Assembly: GCA_025200525.1 (NCBI GenBank)
Contig: CM045761.1
Coordinates: 38,014,190-38,078,189, forward strand
Direction of reading: 5' to 3'
Length of the DNA stretch: 64,000 nt
DNA from: Camellia lanceoleosa
Taxonomy: Eukaryota; Streptophyta; Magnoliopsida; Ericales; Theaceae
Both the position numbers and the translations under genes were made by a program. The notes under the pieces were generated by a model. That model worked only from the letters and a program-made list of their open reading frames with translations. It ran no database searches and was not told where the DNA came from. This document shows, one piece after another, positions 44,891-57,320 of this stretch. The first letter of the stretch is position 1. Every line of letters starts with the position of its first letter.

Positions 44891-45986
44891 CTTGCGTTTC
44901 CTGTAGAAAAAAAAAATCCATGTTTAGAAATGTCAAGTATTGTATTTTTTTTCAAGCCATTGGTTATTGTTACAACTAATATGTATTATGGCTTCTGTAT
45001 ATGAACAGATGAATTTCACCCTTTTTATTTCAAGTGGCGAACATAATTGCTGAAACCTATTTTATCTATGCTGAAGATATAATATTCGATTATGATCTCT
45101 AGCAAGGATGTCAAAAAATTAAAAATAAATAAATAAATCTTTCAGTAGAATCAATTTCAATAATGCTTTGCTCAAAGTCATGAGAATTTAAGATTGGAAT
45201 TCTATTTGACATTCTACAGAGAAAATAAAACAAAAAATTACATTTATACCATTTTGGGTACCGTGGCATGCTAAAATATGAGTTTTAACACTGCCAAAAC
45301 AAATAGAAAATTTTTGTTTCTTATCCTTGTGAATAGAAAATTTTTAAACAAAACCAAATAATGGATGATATAATTGAACAAAGTCAAATAATATTATGAC
45401 AAATCTGTATATTTCTCAATGGATGAGATAATCGATTAATATCATACTTATGTTTTTGTTTATGAAAATTCATTTAATTTCAACAATTAAAAATATTTTT
45501 TTATTATAAAATTTTTAATAAATTAAAATTATTAATGAAATTTTTATTTTATATATATTTTAATGAGAAAGATAAAATAAAAATAAAATATACTATTATA
45601 AATAATTGAACTTTTTTTACAACAATTTATAAAATAAAAAAGAAAATAGGAATTATTTATTAATATTGAAATTTGATATAACAGAATAGTAATTTTCAAA
45701 ACACAATAAAACTTATTAGTAATTTTCTCACTGTGGTTTATGATTCTTTTTAACATAATAACATAATTTTACTGAGATCAAAAGTATACCGTGTGAATAC
45801 TACGAGTTCAAGTCCAAGTCAATGCAAATGAATTCCAAGTCATGACTACAACTTTACAGAAGTTTCAAGGAAGACAACAATGGATTGGAGTCTTTCTTAA
45901 GGATAAAAACTCTCTTTGAGTAAAAATGGCATAACTTATTTTAGAGCTTCCAAAACAGAATCCATACGTACGGACATACATCAATT
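44891..45986. other. Non-coding spacer, duplicated RLK 3' and 5' flanks
   Basis: 44891-45210 resembles the 3' flank of the RLK genes (compare 48234-48550 and 51412-51730), including AGCAAGGATGTCAAAAAA and the TTTCAATAATGCTTTGCTCA segment. 45300-45450 resembles 42905-43040. 45900-45986 resembles 44500-44576 (AGAGCTT, then ATACGT, then CATCAATTATGAGTAAAAAT) and is the local promoter-proximal region. No gene. Confidence 0.6.
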
Positions 45987-48233
45987 ATGAGTAAAAATAG
46001 CATAACGTGTTCCTCTGTTTGTTATTCCTCTGCTATACTCATAGCACTAGTATCCATGACAGTTATTAATACTAGTTTGTTAGCCTCAGCATCTACGACA
46101 TCATCGTCGTCAATGATAGAAGCGAAAGCTCTACTCAATAGCAATTGGTGGGGGAACTTTTCTTCTACAGATCACTGCAAGCTGAGCGGCATCACTTGCA
46201 ATGGGGCAGGAAGTGCCACTCGCATAGTCCTTTTTGACGATTGTTTTTATTCTGACCTCCCCGGAAAGCATGAAAACATGAACTGGACATCCTTGCCAAA
46301 TCTTGAATATCTCTATCTCAGCGGGTGTTACTTAACTGGAAGCATTCCTAAGGAAATTGGTTCTCTGTCAAAGCTCACCAGGCTTTATCTCTCCGCCAAC
46401 TATCATCTTGAAGGTTTGCTACCTCTCACCTTGGGAAACCTCACCCAACTAGTACAACTTCATATATCTAATACTAATATCAGTGGTCCAATCCCTTAGT
46501 GTATTGGTCAATTGACGAATTTGACTACTCTGGATCTCTCGTTAAATCATTTCAACGGTTCCATTCCTCCAGAAATTGGAAAGCTAGAGAATTTGGTTAA
46601 AATGCATTTAGGTGGTAACAGCCTTCATGGTCTAATTCCTGTGGAAATAGGAGATTTGACACAACTGACTTACTTGAACCTCAAAGATAACCTCCTTAAA
46701 GGTAAGATCCCATCTTCTATAGGTCAGTTGATGAACTTGAAGTTTCTTGACATGTCTGCGAATCAGATTAACAACACCATGCCCACTGAACTAGAACAAA
46801 TCATATTTTTGGAGAACTTAAATTTGAGTGATAATTACTTGAATGGAACAATACCCACTGGACTCACAAATTTGTTCTATTTAAGGCACTTAGATATTTC
46901 CCACAATAGTCTCTCTGGTAAAGTCCCCATATAGTCTTTGCTACATAGAAGATCTTGACTTGTCATACAATCGTCTCAAGGGTCAAATCCCACAATATAG
47001 GTATGATTGTCTACCCCAATATGAAGCAAGAAATTGCTCCAACAGAAAAATTGTAAAGTTTACTCTCATCATTTCTCTCCCTATCATAGTTTTCCTTGCC
47101 TTTCTTGCATTTGCATGTTTTCGTTGCCGCAAGGCCCAAAAAAACAAAATTGAGGCAAGGGCAATGAAAAATGGGGATATTTGCTCGATATGGAATTACG
47201 ATGGAAGAATTGCATACGAAGACATCATCAAAGCAATAGACGACTTTGACATCAGACATTGCATTGGAACCGGTGGTTATGGCAGCGTCTACAGAGCTCA
47301 ATTGCCATCTGGCTGGCAAAGTAATTGCATTGAAGAAACTCCATCATTTGGAAGCAGAGGAGCCAGCTTTCGACAAAAGTTTCAGAAATGAGGTGCAAAT
47401 GTTAACTAATGTAAGGCACCGAAACATAATAAAGCTTTATGGGTTCTGTTTGCACAACAGATGATGCATGTTCCTGGTGTATGAATACATGGAAAGGGGA
47501 AGTTTGTTTTGTTCCCTGAGAACTGATGCTGATGCTATTGAATTAGGATGGACTCTGAGGGTAAACATTGTTAAAGCAATAGCACATGCTCTATCTGACT
47601 TACATCATGATTGCACCCCACCTATTCTTCATCGGGATATATCGAGCAACAACATTCTATTGAACTCTAAATTGGAGGCTTTTGTTTCCGACTTTGGCAC
47701 TGCTACATTGCTAAATCCCAATTCATTGAATCAAACTATTATTGCAGGCACTTATGGATATATTGCTCCAGGTAGCATAAAATACTTTTCCTTAATTTCG
47801 TTAAACATAAAGTGAAGTGTATGGTTTCTTTCATTGATCTTTTGTTTGTGCAGAACTTGCTTACACAATGGTTGTGACTAAAAAGTGTGATACTTATAGT
47901 TTTGGGGTGGTGGCACTCGAAACAATCATGGGAAGGCATCCTGGAGAACTTCTCTCATCATTGGAATCATCGTCTGCTCAAAACATAATGCTAACTGATG
48001 TCTTAGGCACGTGCCCTCCGCCTCCAACTAATCCAATAGTTGTGGGGAACATGGTTCTTGTTGCTAGAATGGCAATTGCATGCTTGTTCTTTGAGCCGAG
48101 ATCTCGTCCAACAATGTTGCATGTATCTCAAGAGTTTCAGTCTTGCAGGAAGACTTTTGCTACACCTCATTGTGCAATTTCACTACTACAAGCAAGGAAT
48201 GCAGAAATAGATTTTCATCCAATAAATGAATAA
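45987..48233 (+). pseudogene. LRR receptor-like kinase (MIK2/At1g35710-like), nearly full length
   Basis: Order: signal peptide (MSKNSITCSSVCYSSAILIA), cap with LLNSNWWGNF and GITCNG, about ten LRRs (LPNLEYLYLSGCYLTGSIP type, 46280-47000), a membrane helix (TLIISLPIIVFLAFLAFACF) followed by RCRK, then a Ser/Thr kinase. Kinase motifs: GTGGYGSVYRA, Lys in IALKKLH, HRDISSNNILL, SDFGTATLL, GTYGYIAP. One GT-AG intron (about 47772-47852) splits GYIAP from ELAYTM. Defects: TAG at 46497, frameshift near 46928, a 4-bp TGGC duplication near 47316, TGA at 47462. Plants use this family to sense peptides or wounding. The ectodomain is shorter than in MIK2-type receptors. Motif residues are intact, so loss was recent or the copy is still evolving. 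Confidence 0.9.
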
Positions 48234-49475
48234 AGTCAATGCTTGTGTTTTCTATTGAAAAAAAAATCCACGTTTAGAAATGTCGTTCATTGTTTTTTGT
48301 TTCCAAGACTTTGGTTGTTACAACTAATATGTATGGAGGCTACTATATGTGAACATTTGAATTTCACCTTTTATATTCCAAGTGGCAAACATGGTTTCTG
48401 AAACCTATTTTGTCTATGCTAGAGATGTAATATATTGATTGGATCATGATCTCTAGCCAGGATGTCCAAAAAAAAAAGGTCTTGCACTATAATCAATTTC
48501 AATGATGCTTTGCTCAAAGTCATTAGGAATTTAAGATTGCAATTCTAGTTACAGGATGAAAATGTGTATGTCCAGTTGACATTGTCAAAATGTTCTTATT
48601 TTAGCACATCTTCTACAAAGCAAGCTTTGATGCATTGCATTCCTTTGTGTTGTGAAGGTCATTTATTGATCTTATTTTCCCCTTGATTTATTGGCTACAA
48701 AAAAGGGTTACCATGAAAGTCATTTTCCACCTAATACTCTGGCTCATCATTTAAGCAAATAGTCATTGCCAAAAGCACCAAATTACAGAAGCACATGAGC
48801 AAAAAGTTTTGAGATCTCAAGATCTTAAAGATCTCAATCACAGTGAGTAGTTCACTGATTCTAAGCATTGTATACTCCACAAACCTTCAAAATCTTACCA
48901 ATATTCCCCATAAGAACACAATCCATTCTCATAATGGTGAAACCTACTATTGTCCTTCACAATTATCTTTCTACCAACAACCTTGGAGATAAACTGGATT
49001 GCAGAATGATAGTCCACACATACCCTCAAATTTTTCTTCACAATGATTGGCTTCCCTACTGGCATGCTTAAATGTGATAGTTATCCTCTCACTGTGACGA
49101 TGAAGAAGCTTCTCCTTTGTATTATTGTCCACGTCAAGTGGGATAGAATTTGTGTTTTCAAAATCTGATTACTTTGTTACTAGTGCAATTTCCGGTTGTC
49201 CTTTCCGAGAGCCATCCTCTTTCCCATTCTTGTTCACTTTTGGTTTGCTTTCGTGCAAAATGTATTCTTAGAAATATTGTTGAACTCCATCCATCTCTTG
49301 TTTTATTTTTTAATTTTTTTGGCTGGTTTCCATTCATGATTACAAGCAAATTGATGTAAATCAGATTTTTTTAAGTGTTTTTTTTTTTATTTACTTATTT
49401 TAAGTTTAGCTGATAAAGTTTCTTCATGTTGATTTTAGCAGTGTAAGATAAACTTAACAATGGTAAATAGATCTT
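48234..49475. other. RLK 3' flank and non-coding spacer
   Basis: 48234-48680 is the 3' flank repeated at 51412-51865. Beyond it I see no gene and no clear transposon boundary until 49476. Confidence 0.6.
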
Positions 49476-50168
49476 TGTTACCGTGAGGGTGTTTATCACG
49501 CAAGAAAATGGAGCATCCGGAAAAGAAGAATGCAATATTAGTTAGGAAATCCAATGAATGAATAATGCACTACTTTGGCCAAGTATTTATAGGCATTATG
49601 TGGACTTTGAAGAAAGTCACAACCCTTGACATATTAGACAAGAGTATAGAGTCACAATGCTTCACAAAACATTGTGTCTCTTGATTTTGAATTCAAACCC
49701 GCTTCCAGATTCTCTATGTTTCTTGCGAGAAGGTATATCACCACCTATGGAAAATGTTTGGGTGTAGTGAGCCACACCGAATTATGGTGTGATCACTTTT
49801 ATTCCATCATCTCCCACTTGATCACAACATTATGAGGTGACAAACCTCAGTTGAGCATGTTTACCTTGGTACCAATATTTGGCCTCATGCCAACTTTCTT
49901 CTATGACTTTACCTCATAGATCAATAGCCGATTATGACTTGGCCATACGTCCGCATGTTTTTGCCACCAATCTGACCGCATTCGTACGAATGTGTTCTCC
50001 CACTGACATCACATTCCAAATGACTTCAATTCACTATATTTCAAGTGAACGGCATCAATTTTTAGTGCTGGGTTTATAGTCCATACCCAATCACCATTGA
50101 CACCTATGGAAAATGTTTGGGTGTAGTGAGTCACACTGAATTATGGTTCGATCACTTTTATTCCATCA
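49476..50168 (-). mobile_element. Deleted Copia-like (or TRIM-like) LTR element
   Basis: A 334-bp LTR (49476-49809) has TGTTACC...CCATCA ends and a minus-strand CCTATAAATAC TATA (49586-49598). On the minus strand it is preceded by the polypurine tract CAAGTGGGAGA (49810-49820), typical of plant Copia elements. A 71-bp repeat of the LTR start (50098-50168, ending TTTTATTCCATCA) marks the rest of the other LTR. The 277 bp between encode nothing recognisable. I found no matching target duplication. Confidence 0.7.
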
Positions 50169-51040
50169 AGTAGGAAGGCAAATTCATGTTATAAGGAATG
50201 GCTATGCTGGGCTGGCCCTCAGGAGTGGTGACAAGTTGCCTCAGCCCTTAGGAGTGGACATCGTGTTGTGTTAATCGGGTTCGTGTTATAATCACCTCAA
50301 CATTAATTCAATCAATTTATTTTTCATGTTATCGTATTATGTCTTTTGCCATTTGTGTTGTGTTAATGTGTCAAAACTCACTCTTAGTTAAAAATACTTA
50401 ATGTATGGCGAGATTAAATTTTTGGGTAAATTACATTGACACCTTACTATTCTTTCGAAATCATACTAACACGCCCTTTATTATTTGAAATCACACCGGA
50501 CTCCCTTACTTTAAGAAAATATGTAACAATTTAAACCATCTATTAGTTGACTATCAATTAATCAAATAGAAAATGATGAGATCCGCAAAAATAAAACTTG
50601 AAATGCCAAAATTATCCTCTAGTTCATATATTAGTTAGAGTGTTCATAAAAAATTATTTTTTCTTGCAAAAAATAAAATAAAATCATGTCAACATTTGTT
50701 AAGTTTCACCTACTTTCTACTATAAGTAACAAAGATGCTCAAAGGACCTTGATCTTCTATCATTTTCCCACATAAAAGAAATGATAGCATAGCAGTTTAC
50801 ATTAACGTACCTAATCAATTATAAATTTCAATAGTCAAATAGATAAATCATATTTGCAATAGCATTCATCATGTACTTTTCCCAAACCAAATCCTGTGAT
50901 CTGTAAGCTCTACAAAGTTGAACAGGAACGATATGCATAGAAAATATTTTATTGACCGTGATAATCTTCATCTATTTCTGATGCAGAAGTGAAGAGACTA
51001 CAACAAAGAAGTGAAAGTCAAGTTTATGATTGATCTTTTT
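50169..51040. other. AT-rich non-coding stretch
   Basis: No gene seen. 50240-50370 weakly resembles 43250-43400. A short stretch near 51000-51040 is intron-like and ends TTTGTGTAG just before the RLK tail. Confidence 0.5.
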
Positions 51041-51411
51041 GTTTGTGTAGAACTTGCTTACACAATGGTTGTGACTGAAAAGTGTCATGCTTATAGCTTT
51101 GGGGTGGTGGCAGGCATCCTGGAGAACTACTCTGATCATTTGAATCATCGTCTGCTCAAAACATAATGCTAACTGATGTCTTAGACCCGCGCCTTCCGCC
51201 TCCAACTAATCCAATAGTTGTGGGGAACATTGTTCTAGTTGCTAGAATGGAAATTGCATGCTTGAGCTCTGAGCCGAGATCTCGTCCAACAATGTTGCTT
51301 GTATCTCAAGAGTTTCAGTCTTGTAGGAAGACTTTCAATACACCTCTCTGTGCAATTTCACTACTACAAGCAAGGAATGCAGAAATAGATTTTCATCCAA
51401 TAAATGAATAA
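51041..51411 (+). pseudogene. LRR-RLK last-exon fragment
   Basis: Begins with the intron 3' end (TTTGTTTGTGTAG) and [21 protein letters not shown], then a deletion with loss of [10 protein letters not shown]. It continues in a shifted frame [39 protein letters not shown] and ends [11 protein letters not shown], as at 48231. This is the C-lobe of the kinase only. It matches the 45987 gene closely (DPRLPPP here against GTCPPPP there), and its 3' flank is also duplicated. Confidence 0.9.
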
Positions 51412-51865
51412 AGTCAATGCTTGTGTTTTCTGTTGAAAAAAAAAACCAATGTTTAGAAATGTCGATTATCATTTTTTGTTTCCAAGACTTTGGTTGTTAC
51501 AACTAATATGTATGAAGGCTACTACTTGTGAAAATTTGAATTTCACCTTTTATATTTGAAGTGGCAAACATAGTTTCTGAAACCAATTTTGTCGATACTA
51601 GAGATGTAATATATTAGATTAGGATCTTTGGCCAGGATGTCCAAAGAAAAAAAAAAGAAAAAAAAGGTCTTGCACTAGAATCAATTTCAATGATGCTTTG
51701 CTCAAAGTCATGAGGAATTTATGATTGCAATTCTAATTACAGGATAAAAATGAGTATGTCCACTTGACATGGTCAAAATGTTCTTATTTTAACACATCTT
51801 CTGCAAAGCGAGCTTTGATGCCTTGTATTCCATTGTGTTGTGAAGGTCATTGATTCATCTTATTT
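51412..51865. repeat. Duplicated RLK 3' flank
   Basis: Matches 48234-48680 with small differences, for example the A-run lengths near 51440 and 51650. Homology stops at TCTTATTTT, where the LTR at 51866 begins. Confidence 0.8.
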
Positions 51866-52592
51866 TGTTGGGGAATTTTCAAAACGGTTTTTAAAATTTA
51901 TAGTTTAATTTTTAGGTATTTTCAAAACCTTTTTTGTTTTTCTTTGGAAAACTAAAAATAAGCGTGGGGACTTTGTCCCACATCAGAAAGGGAGGAAAAC
52001 ATGGAGCACTTAATAAAGTCCTACATGGAATATTCTTTTGAATATGGAATTGTGAGGTGAAAGCTAGTGTGCATGCACCCACACTGCTAGGATGGTGCAC
52101 GCACGCGCGCATGGCGTGGGCAGTGGGCTGTGTGGCGTTTGATGGCGCAATTTGCATTTTGCATGGACGCATCAGCGCCATGAGAGCGCTTTCCTATTTG
52201 CATCAGACAGGTTGGAGCGACGACGTGGATCCAACGTGGCATAGGTGATGTGGAATACAGTCAGCTCCACGTGGCAGTGACGTGGCGTCCGTTGGCGATA
52301 AGTCAAATAACCAATCGGACGGTTGTGTGTCCGATCTGGAGCGGTTTGATTATAGTCGTTGATTGGAGATACATGCGATCGTACTAATGAGATGGCACCG
52401 ATCGTCATCAGGTGTGATTAGTCAAGGCAGCTATTCGATGTGAGAATGATCTACACCATATATCAACAATCCAACAGTCAGATTTGATTGGATGCGATCA
52501 AGGGACATGACTATTCGATCAGATCCATCAAGGCCTATAAATAGGCTGCGAAATCAACCATTTCATTCTATCAAAAAAATTCATAAGCATTC
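51866..52592 (+). mobile_element. LTR-X: 5' part of an LTR interrupted by LTR-C
   Basis: Starts TGTTGGGGAATTTTC exactly where the duplicated RLK flank stops. It is GC-rich with CACGTGG words and a TATA (GCCTATAAATAGGC, 52543-52556), followed by a short leader, then cut at 52592 by minus-strand LTR-C. Copia-like or gypsy-like origin cannot be decided. Small open frames here do not resemble proteins. Confidence 0.6.
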
Positions 52593-55500
52593 TGTAGCTT
52601 GACTTTTTCGTGCCCCCTTTCGAAGAGCTTGAATTGGTCCTATAGTTCGGACTCCTGTCACGGTTTTGAATCTAATCTCACAAAGTGCAATACAAGATTG
52701 ATAAATCACCAAAGAGTCCAAATCCGACAATTGATTTTGAAAAATCAATTTTTGAATCAAAAAGTGCCAAACATGGACTGCTTTGCCAGATTACAGAGTC
52801 ACCACCTAAATATTTTGTTTTGGGAAATTTAGGAAACCCTGACTCGTGCCTAAGGCCACGTGTCCGTCATCACCAAAGTTGCCTCGCTCGAGAACTTGGG
52901 TACGAGAGGGGAAGGTCCTGAAATGAGCACCCCCGCTCGCCCGATCAAAAATCGGCCTCTACTAACATGATATGTTGTTTTTGAAAACACATGTGTTCTT
53001 ATTCTGATTATTAGCTAACTTATTATGTGATGCGCACAACACACAAGTATAGACTAAATCACTCAATTTGGAACAAAACATCTCATGTTTGTTTTTCAAA
53101 AATGGTTTGAAAGTGCTACCCTCGAGTAGGCTAAAGCGCGGATTTGCCACTCTCAAGTGGGCTTTAAAACAACATGATTTTTCCACTCTGCAAAGTGGGT
53201 TTAAAATGCACATTCAATGAATTATTCCAATTCAAATAATGAAGCCTTCATCCACAGGCATTCATACAGTTAAGCACTTAAGCAGATAGCCTCATGGCAA
53301 GCATGCTAACATGGCAATCACTTACACACATGCAATGATGCTAAAGCATAAACACTTATAGTGTGCTCCGAGCCAAAACAGGAAACTAGTTAGAAATCAT
53401 GCATGATCCTGACTATGTTAAGTGCCTAATGCAACACATGCAAAATGCAACTAAATAGGCTCGGCTATCTAAGATGGCATATGAGTTGCAACACTTGATA
53501 ACATGTTGTTAAACACGTATTCAAGAAAGTGTATTGAAATACGATGCAGTTTGTATGATGCGCCGAGCTCGGTGCATGCAAGACAAATGAATGATGCAAA
53601 CATGCAAAGTATAAGGTATGCTAATCAAAATATGCCCTAAAACTAACCATCGAAAGCAGTTAAGTAAAAGGGAGAAAGAAATGGGGTTGGAAGACATGCA
53701 CACACACACGCACCCTTATTACAACATTTGCCCTCTCGACGGAGGGTCCGAATAATAGGCTAAGCTATGCTAAGCTACTTATTACAAAACAACTAATTAA
53801 CTAACTATTCTAGCTAATTAATTACAACACATGATTTGAAATTAACTAACTATTCTAAGTTAGCTAAATATTACAAATTGAATTAATTAGCTAAACACAT
53901 TCACTAACTAATAAATCAATTAAACGGCCTCGAAGGATGAGGGATGTATGCATGCTCGGTTGTTTCTTCCCGAAAATCCGTCGCATTGCCACCGGTTTCC
54001 TCTGTTTGCATTCGCCTTGATTCCTGAACACTGAACCAATCTCCAGGTTGTTTCTGCTCCAGAATCAGAACAACTTTGAATCACTTTCAAGCTGGTGGAC
54101 TGTCGACCACCAGGGGAAGCTATAGGCCACTTAAAGTGGCTGGTCAACCACTTCCTATGGCCGGTCAGCTACTTGCCCTGGCCGGTGGGCCACTTGCTTC
54201 TGCGCACTCCAATTTTGCTGCAAACAAAGTACAAAAGGGGCAAAGCAAGGCATTTGCAGGGTATGTGTGTACAACCACCCTCTTTATCATTCTCAAGCTC
54301 AAGGGAGTATGGCACTCAACTCTCGGGCCACCAACCGAGCATCACAATGCACGATGGCTGAGAAGCCAAGTGTGTACAAGTCAATGAATGCACAAATACA
54401 CTCGATGAAACTTCCACTCTATCATGCACGATCAAAGGTGTCGGTGACTAAGAAATGAGGCACGTTTCATCACTTCAAGTATGAAACGTCTCTTATTTCT
54501 TGTGTTTCGATTAACGTCCGATCCAAACACATGCAATGCAACACAAACATGTTATCTTGGCATGTTTTGCTTTGATTCATTTTGTTTACTCGTTTTAAAT
54601 TACCGATTGATCCTTTAACCGGTTAAGTCCAAAAGTGAGAAGTCCTCTAAATGGAAAGACGGACCAAGCCACAAGTTTCTTGAGCATGAAAGAAGCATCA
54701 TGACGTTGGTTAGTAGAAACCCTCAAGAGAAGGCTAAAACCATTAGGCATGAACACCTCAATTTTGTGCTCAAACCAACAAAGGGCTTAAGACCACTTTC
54801 GAAAGTGATATAACAATCAAAGGTGGAATGCAATGGCATATATTCCAGCACTAAAATAGGATGCTAAATGACATCAAAGCATGAAAATGATGCATGCAAA
54901 GCATACTCAAAGTCGAAAGCATTGAAGCTAGCAAAGAGCATAACACTAGAGGCATGCAATACATAGCACAAATGACCAAACCAACCCTGGACAGAGGTTA
55001 AACATGCCAAAACAGAGGCCTAATCATGTTGAAATGGGAGCTCAAAATGCTAGAAGAACATGCACACATGTTGGCCTATGAGTAAGGCATGATACACAAC
55101 TCTCAAAAGTTATGAAAAAGTAAAGTGTATGAGAGTGTGACTACACTATATACACTGAAATTACATGCCAAATGGTGCCATATCATGCAAACATCACATG
55201 CACAACATGTTAAAGGCCCCAAAACTCAAAGCTAGTCAAGGCCCTTTATACTACAACCATATTAAGCAATGTTCAAATGACCTTAACCATTCAAAACAGA
55301 TCTAAGGCTGGTCAAAATAGTGGCAAAAACATGCTAGACTTGTAGCATAGATGACAAGAAAAATAAGCTCATGTATTGGCTCACAAACATAGCATAATGC
55401 TCAACTTTTCAAAAGCATTGAAAGAGTGATTTAAGTGGAAGTATGGAAAATATATAAGCTCTGAAATTACCTACCAAATGATGCCATATAATGCACACAT

Positions 55501-57320
55501 CACAAATATAGCATGCTAAGGGCCTCAAAACTCAAGACTAGTGAAGCCAATTACACTATAGCCCTACAAGGCAAGCCATACATGACCAAGGCCACTTGGA
55601 ACAGAATTTAAGCATGCTCAAATAGAGCTAAAACAAGCTAGAACAATAGGCCAAAACACCAAGTATGCTAGGCTAGTGAGTGAGATTGCACTACAAGTGC
55701 AAAAACCAAGCAAGGGATGACCCAACCAACCAAAATCAGAGCTAAAGAATGTTAAATAATGGCCAAAAACATGCTGGAGTAGAGCCAATACATGCTAGAA
55801 TTATGTGCTAAGGTAGCAAGCATGCAAGGCTAACAAGTAGGATTACACTACAAGTGCAAAGAGCAAGCAACCAATGATCAAACAAGCCAAAAAAAGAGTT
55901 ATGGAAGGTTTAAAAAGTCACAAAAATATGCTTGAACAAAGCCACAAAGAAGTAGAAAAACATGCTCATTTGATAGGCCAACAACACATGCAAGCAAGAC
56001 AAGAGAAGAGGGGACCACCCCCTCCCATTTTGGACCTCAAAACCACCTTTCCACCACTAAAATTCCTCTAGAATTCAGTGGTTTAAAGGCCAAGGAAAGA
56101 TGGTTTCAAAAGCTTAGGAAGTTGGCTCAAAAGGCTTTACAAGCCAAAGAGTAAAGGGAGAGACAATCCCCTAACACAATAGGAGCTTAAACTACCATTT
56201 TTAGGACTGAAAAATAGAGTTTTTTTCAGTTCAACACCACCCCAAAAAATAGCCCTAAAGTAGTTGAAAACTATGGTAAAGCAAGCATGCAAAATAAGCT
56301 AAAAGGGAGAGAGTTCTTACCCTTGAAGCACAGCTGCAAAACAGGTCCAATTCTGAGCTAGAACCACTTTTTGGAGCTCAAACAAGGCTCCAAGGAATCT
56401 CAGCCCAATGGTGATCAACTTTGGTTAAGGGTCTCTTTGCAAAAGTGTAGAGAAATCTAAGCTTAAGGCTCAAAAATAAGAGGAGAATGAGAGAATTCTA
56501 GAGAGAGAGAGAGAGTTTTCAACTCTAAAATTTCTCTAGAGAGAGGAATTTTAGTGTGAGAAGTTCCCACAATTGCTCCTCTTTTCAATATATGAGATAT
56601 GGCTCAATATATAGCAATATATGAGCATTTGGTCGAAATATCTGCAAAACAAATAGCTGGAGCATTTGGAAGACAGCTGGAGCAAAATATCTGCAAAATC
56701 TGGGCTTTCTGGGCACAAGTGGTCGAGCGGCCACCTCAAGTGGCCGACCGGCTACCTTAAGTGGCCGACAAGAACCATTTTTGGACGACATGTGGCCGAC
56801 AAAGGCCATTGGTAGCTGACACACTCCCCCAGTGGCCGACAGCAAAAATCAGTCCTGGTCCCCGACTTGAAGCAAGCCTAACTCCTTCATGTGGATGTCT
56901 TTTCAGGTCATTCTTGTGTCCAAATTGAAGCCCCAGAAGTAAGATTTAAAAATGGTGCAGCCTCACATCAAAATTCCAACTATGCTAAGAGATATCCCTC
57001 TTTCAGTGAAGACTGCTCAGTTTCAATCCAACCGGATTGATGCCTAATTTCAACCATCCATATCTCCCTTATCTGAACTCGACTTTAGGAGATTCTTGAG
57101 TGCAAAATGAAGCCCCGGAAGTTTTCTTTCCAACGGTGGTGGCCTCATAGCTGAAATGCAAATGTACAAAAGGATAGGCCTGATTTATCGAGGGCTATCT
57201 GGCTCTCTCTTAACGATTCATGCCCAACTCCTTCCCCAACTGGGTTTCTTCCCTCTCCTCTTCTTTTCTTCAACTCCAAACCCCTAAAAAAGGTGTTTTG
57301 AAATATTTTTCAAAGATTTC
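52593..57320 (-). mobile_element. LTR-C: minus-strand copy of the LTR-A/B family
   Basis: Ends (minus strand) GTCAAGCTACA at 52593, as LTR-A ends GAGCTACA. Over about 4.7 kb it resembles LTR-B: the GGTGGTGACTCTG motif (about 52797-52810), the CTTCCAACCCCATTTC segment (about 53675-53693), the GCATGC-rich stretch, the hairpin near 56047-56078 and GGCCGAC-rich U3 repeats (56710-56840). A TATA-like CTATATATTGAGCC on the minus strand lies near 56603-56618. The LTR start is not seen because the chromovirus at 57321 interrupts or abuts it. No gag or pol. Confidence 0.75.

Noticed and set aside
45544..45756. 70-codon Ile/Tyr/Phe-rich frame
   Set aside because: Lies in very AT-rich sequence. Composition alone explains the frame.
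52057..52408. Open frames in the GC-rich part of LTR-X
   Set aside because: They overlap on both strands, lie in a U3-like region before a TATA box, and match no protein I know.
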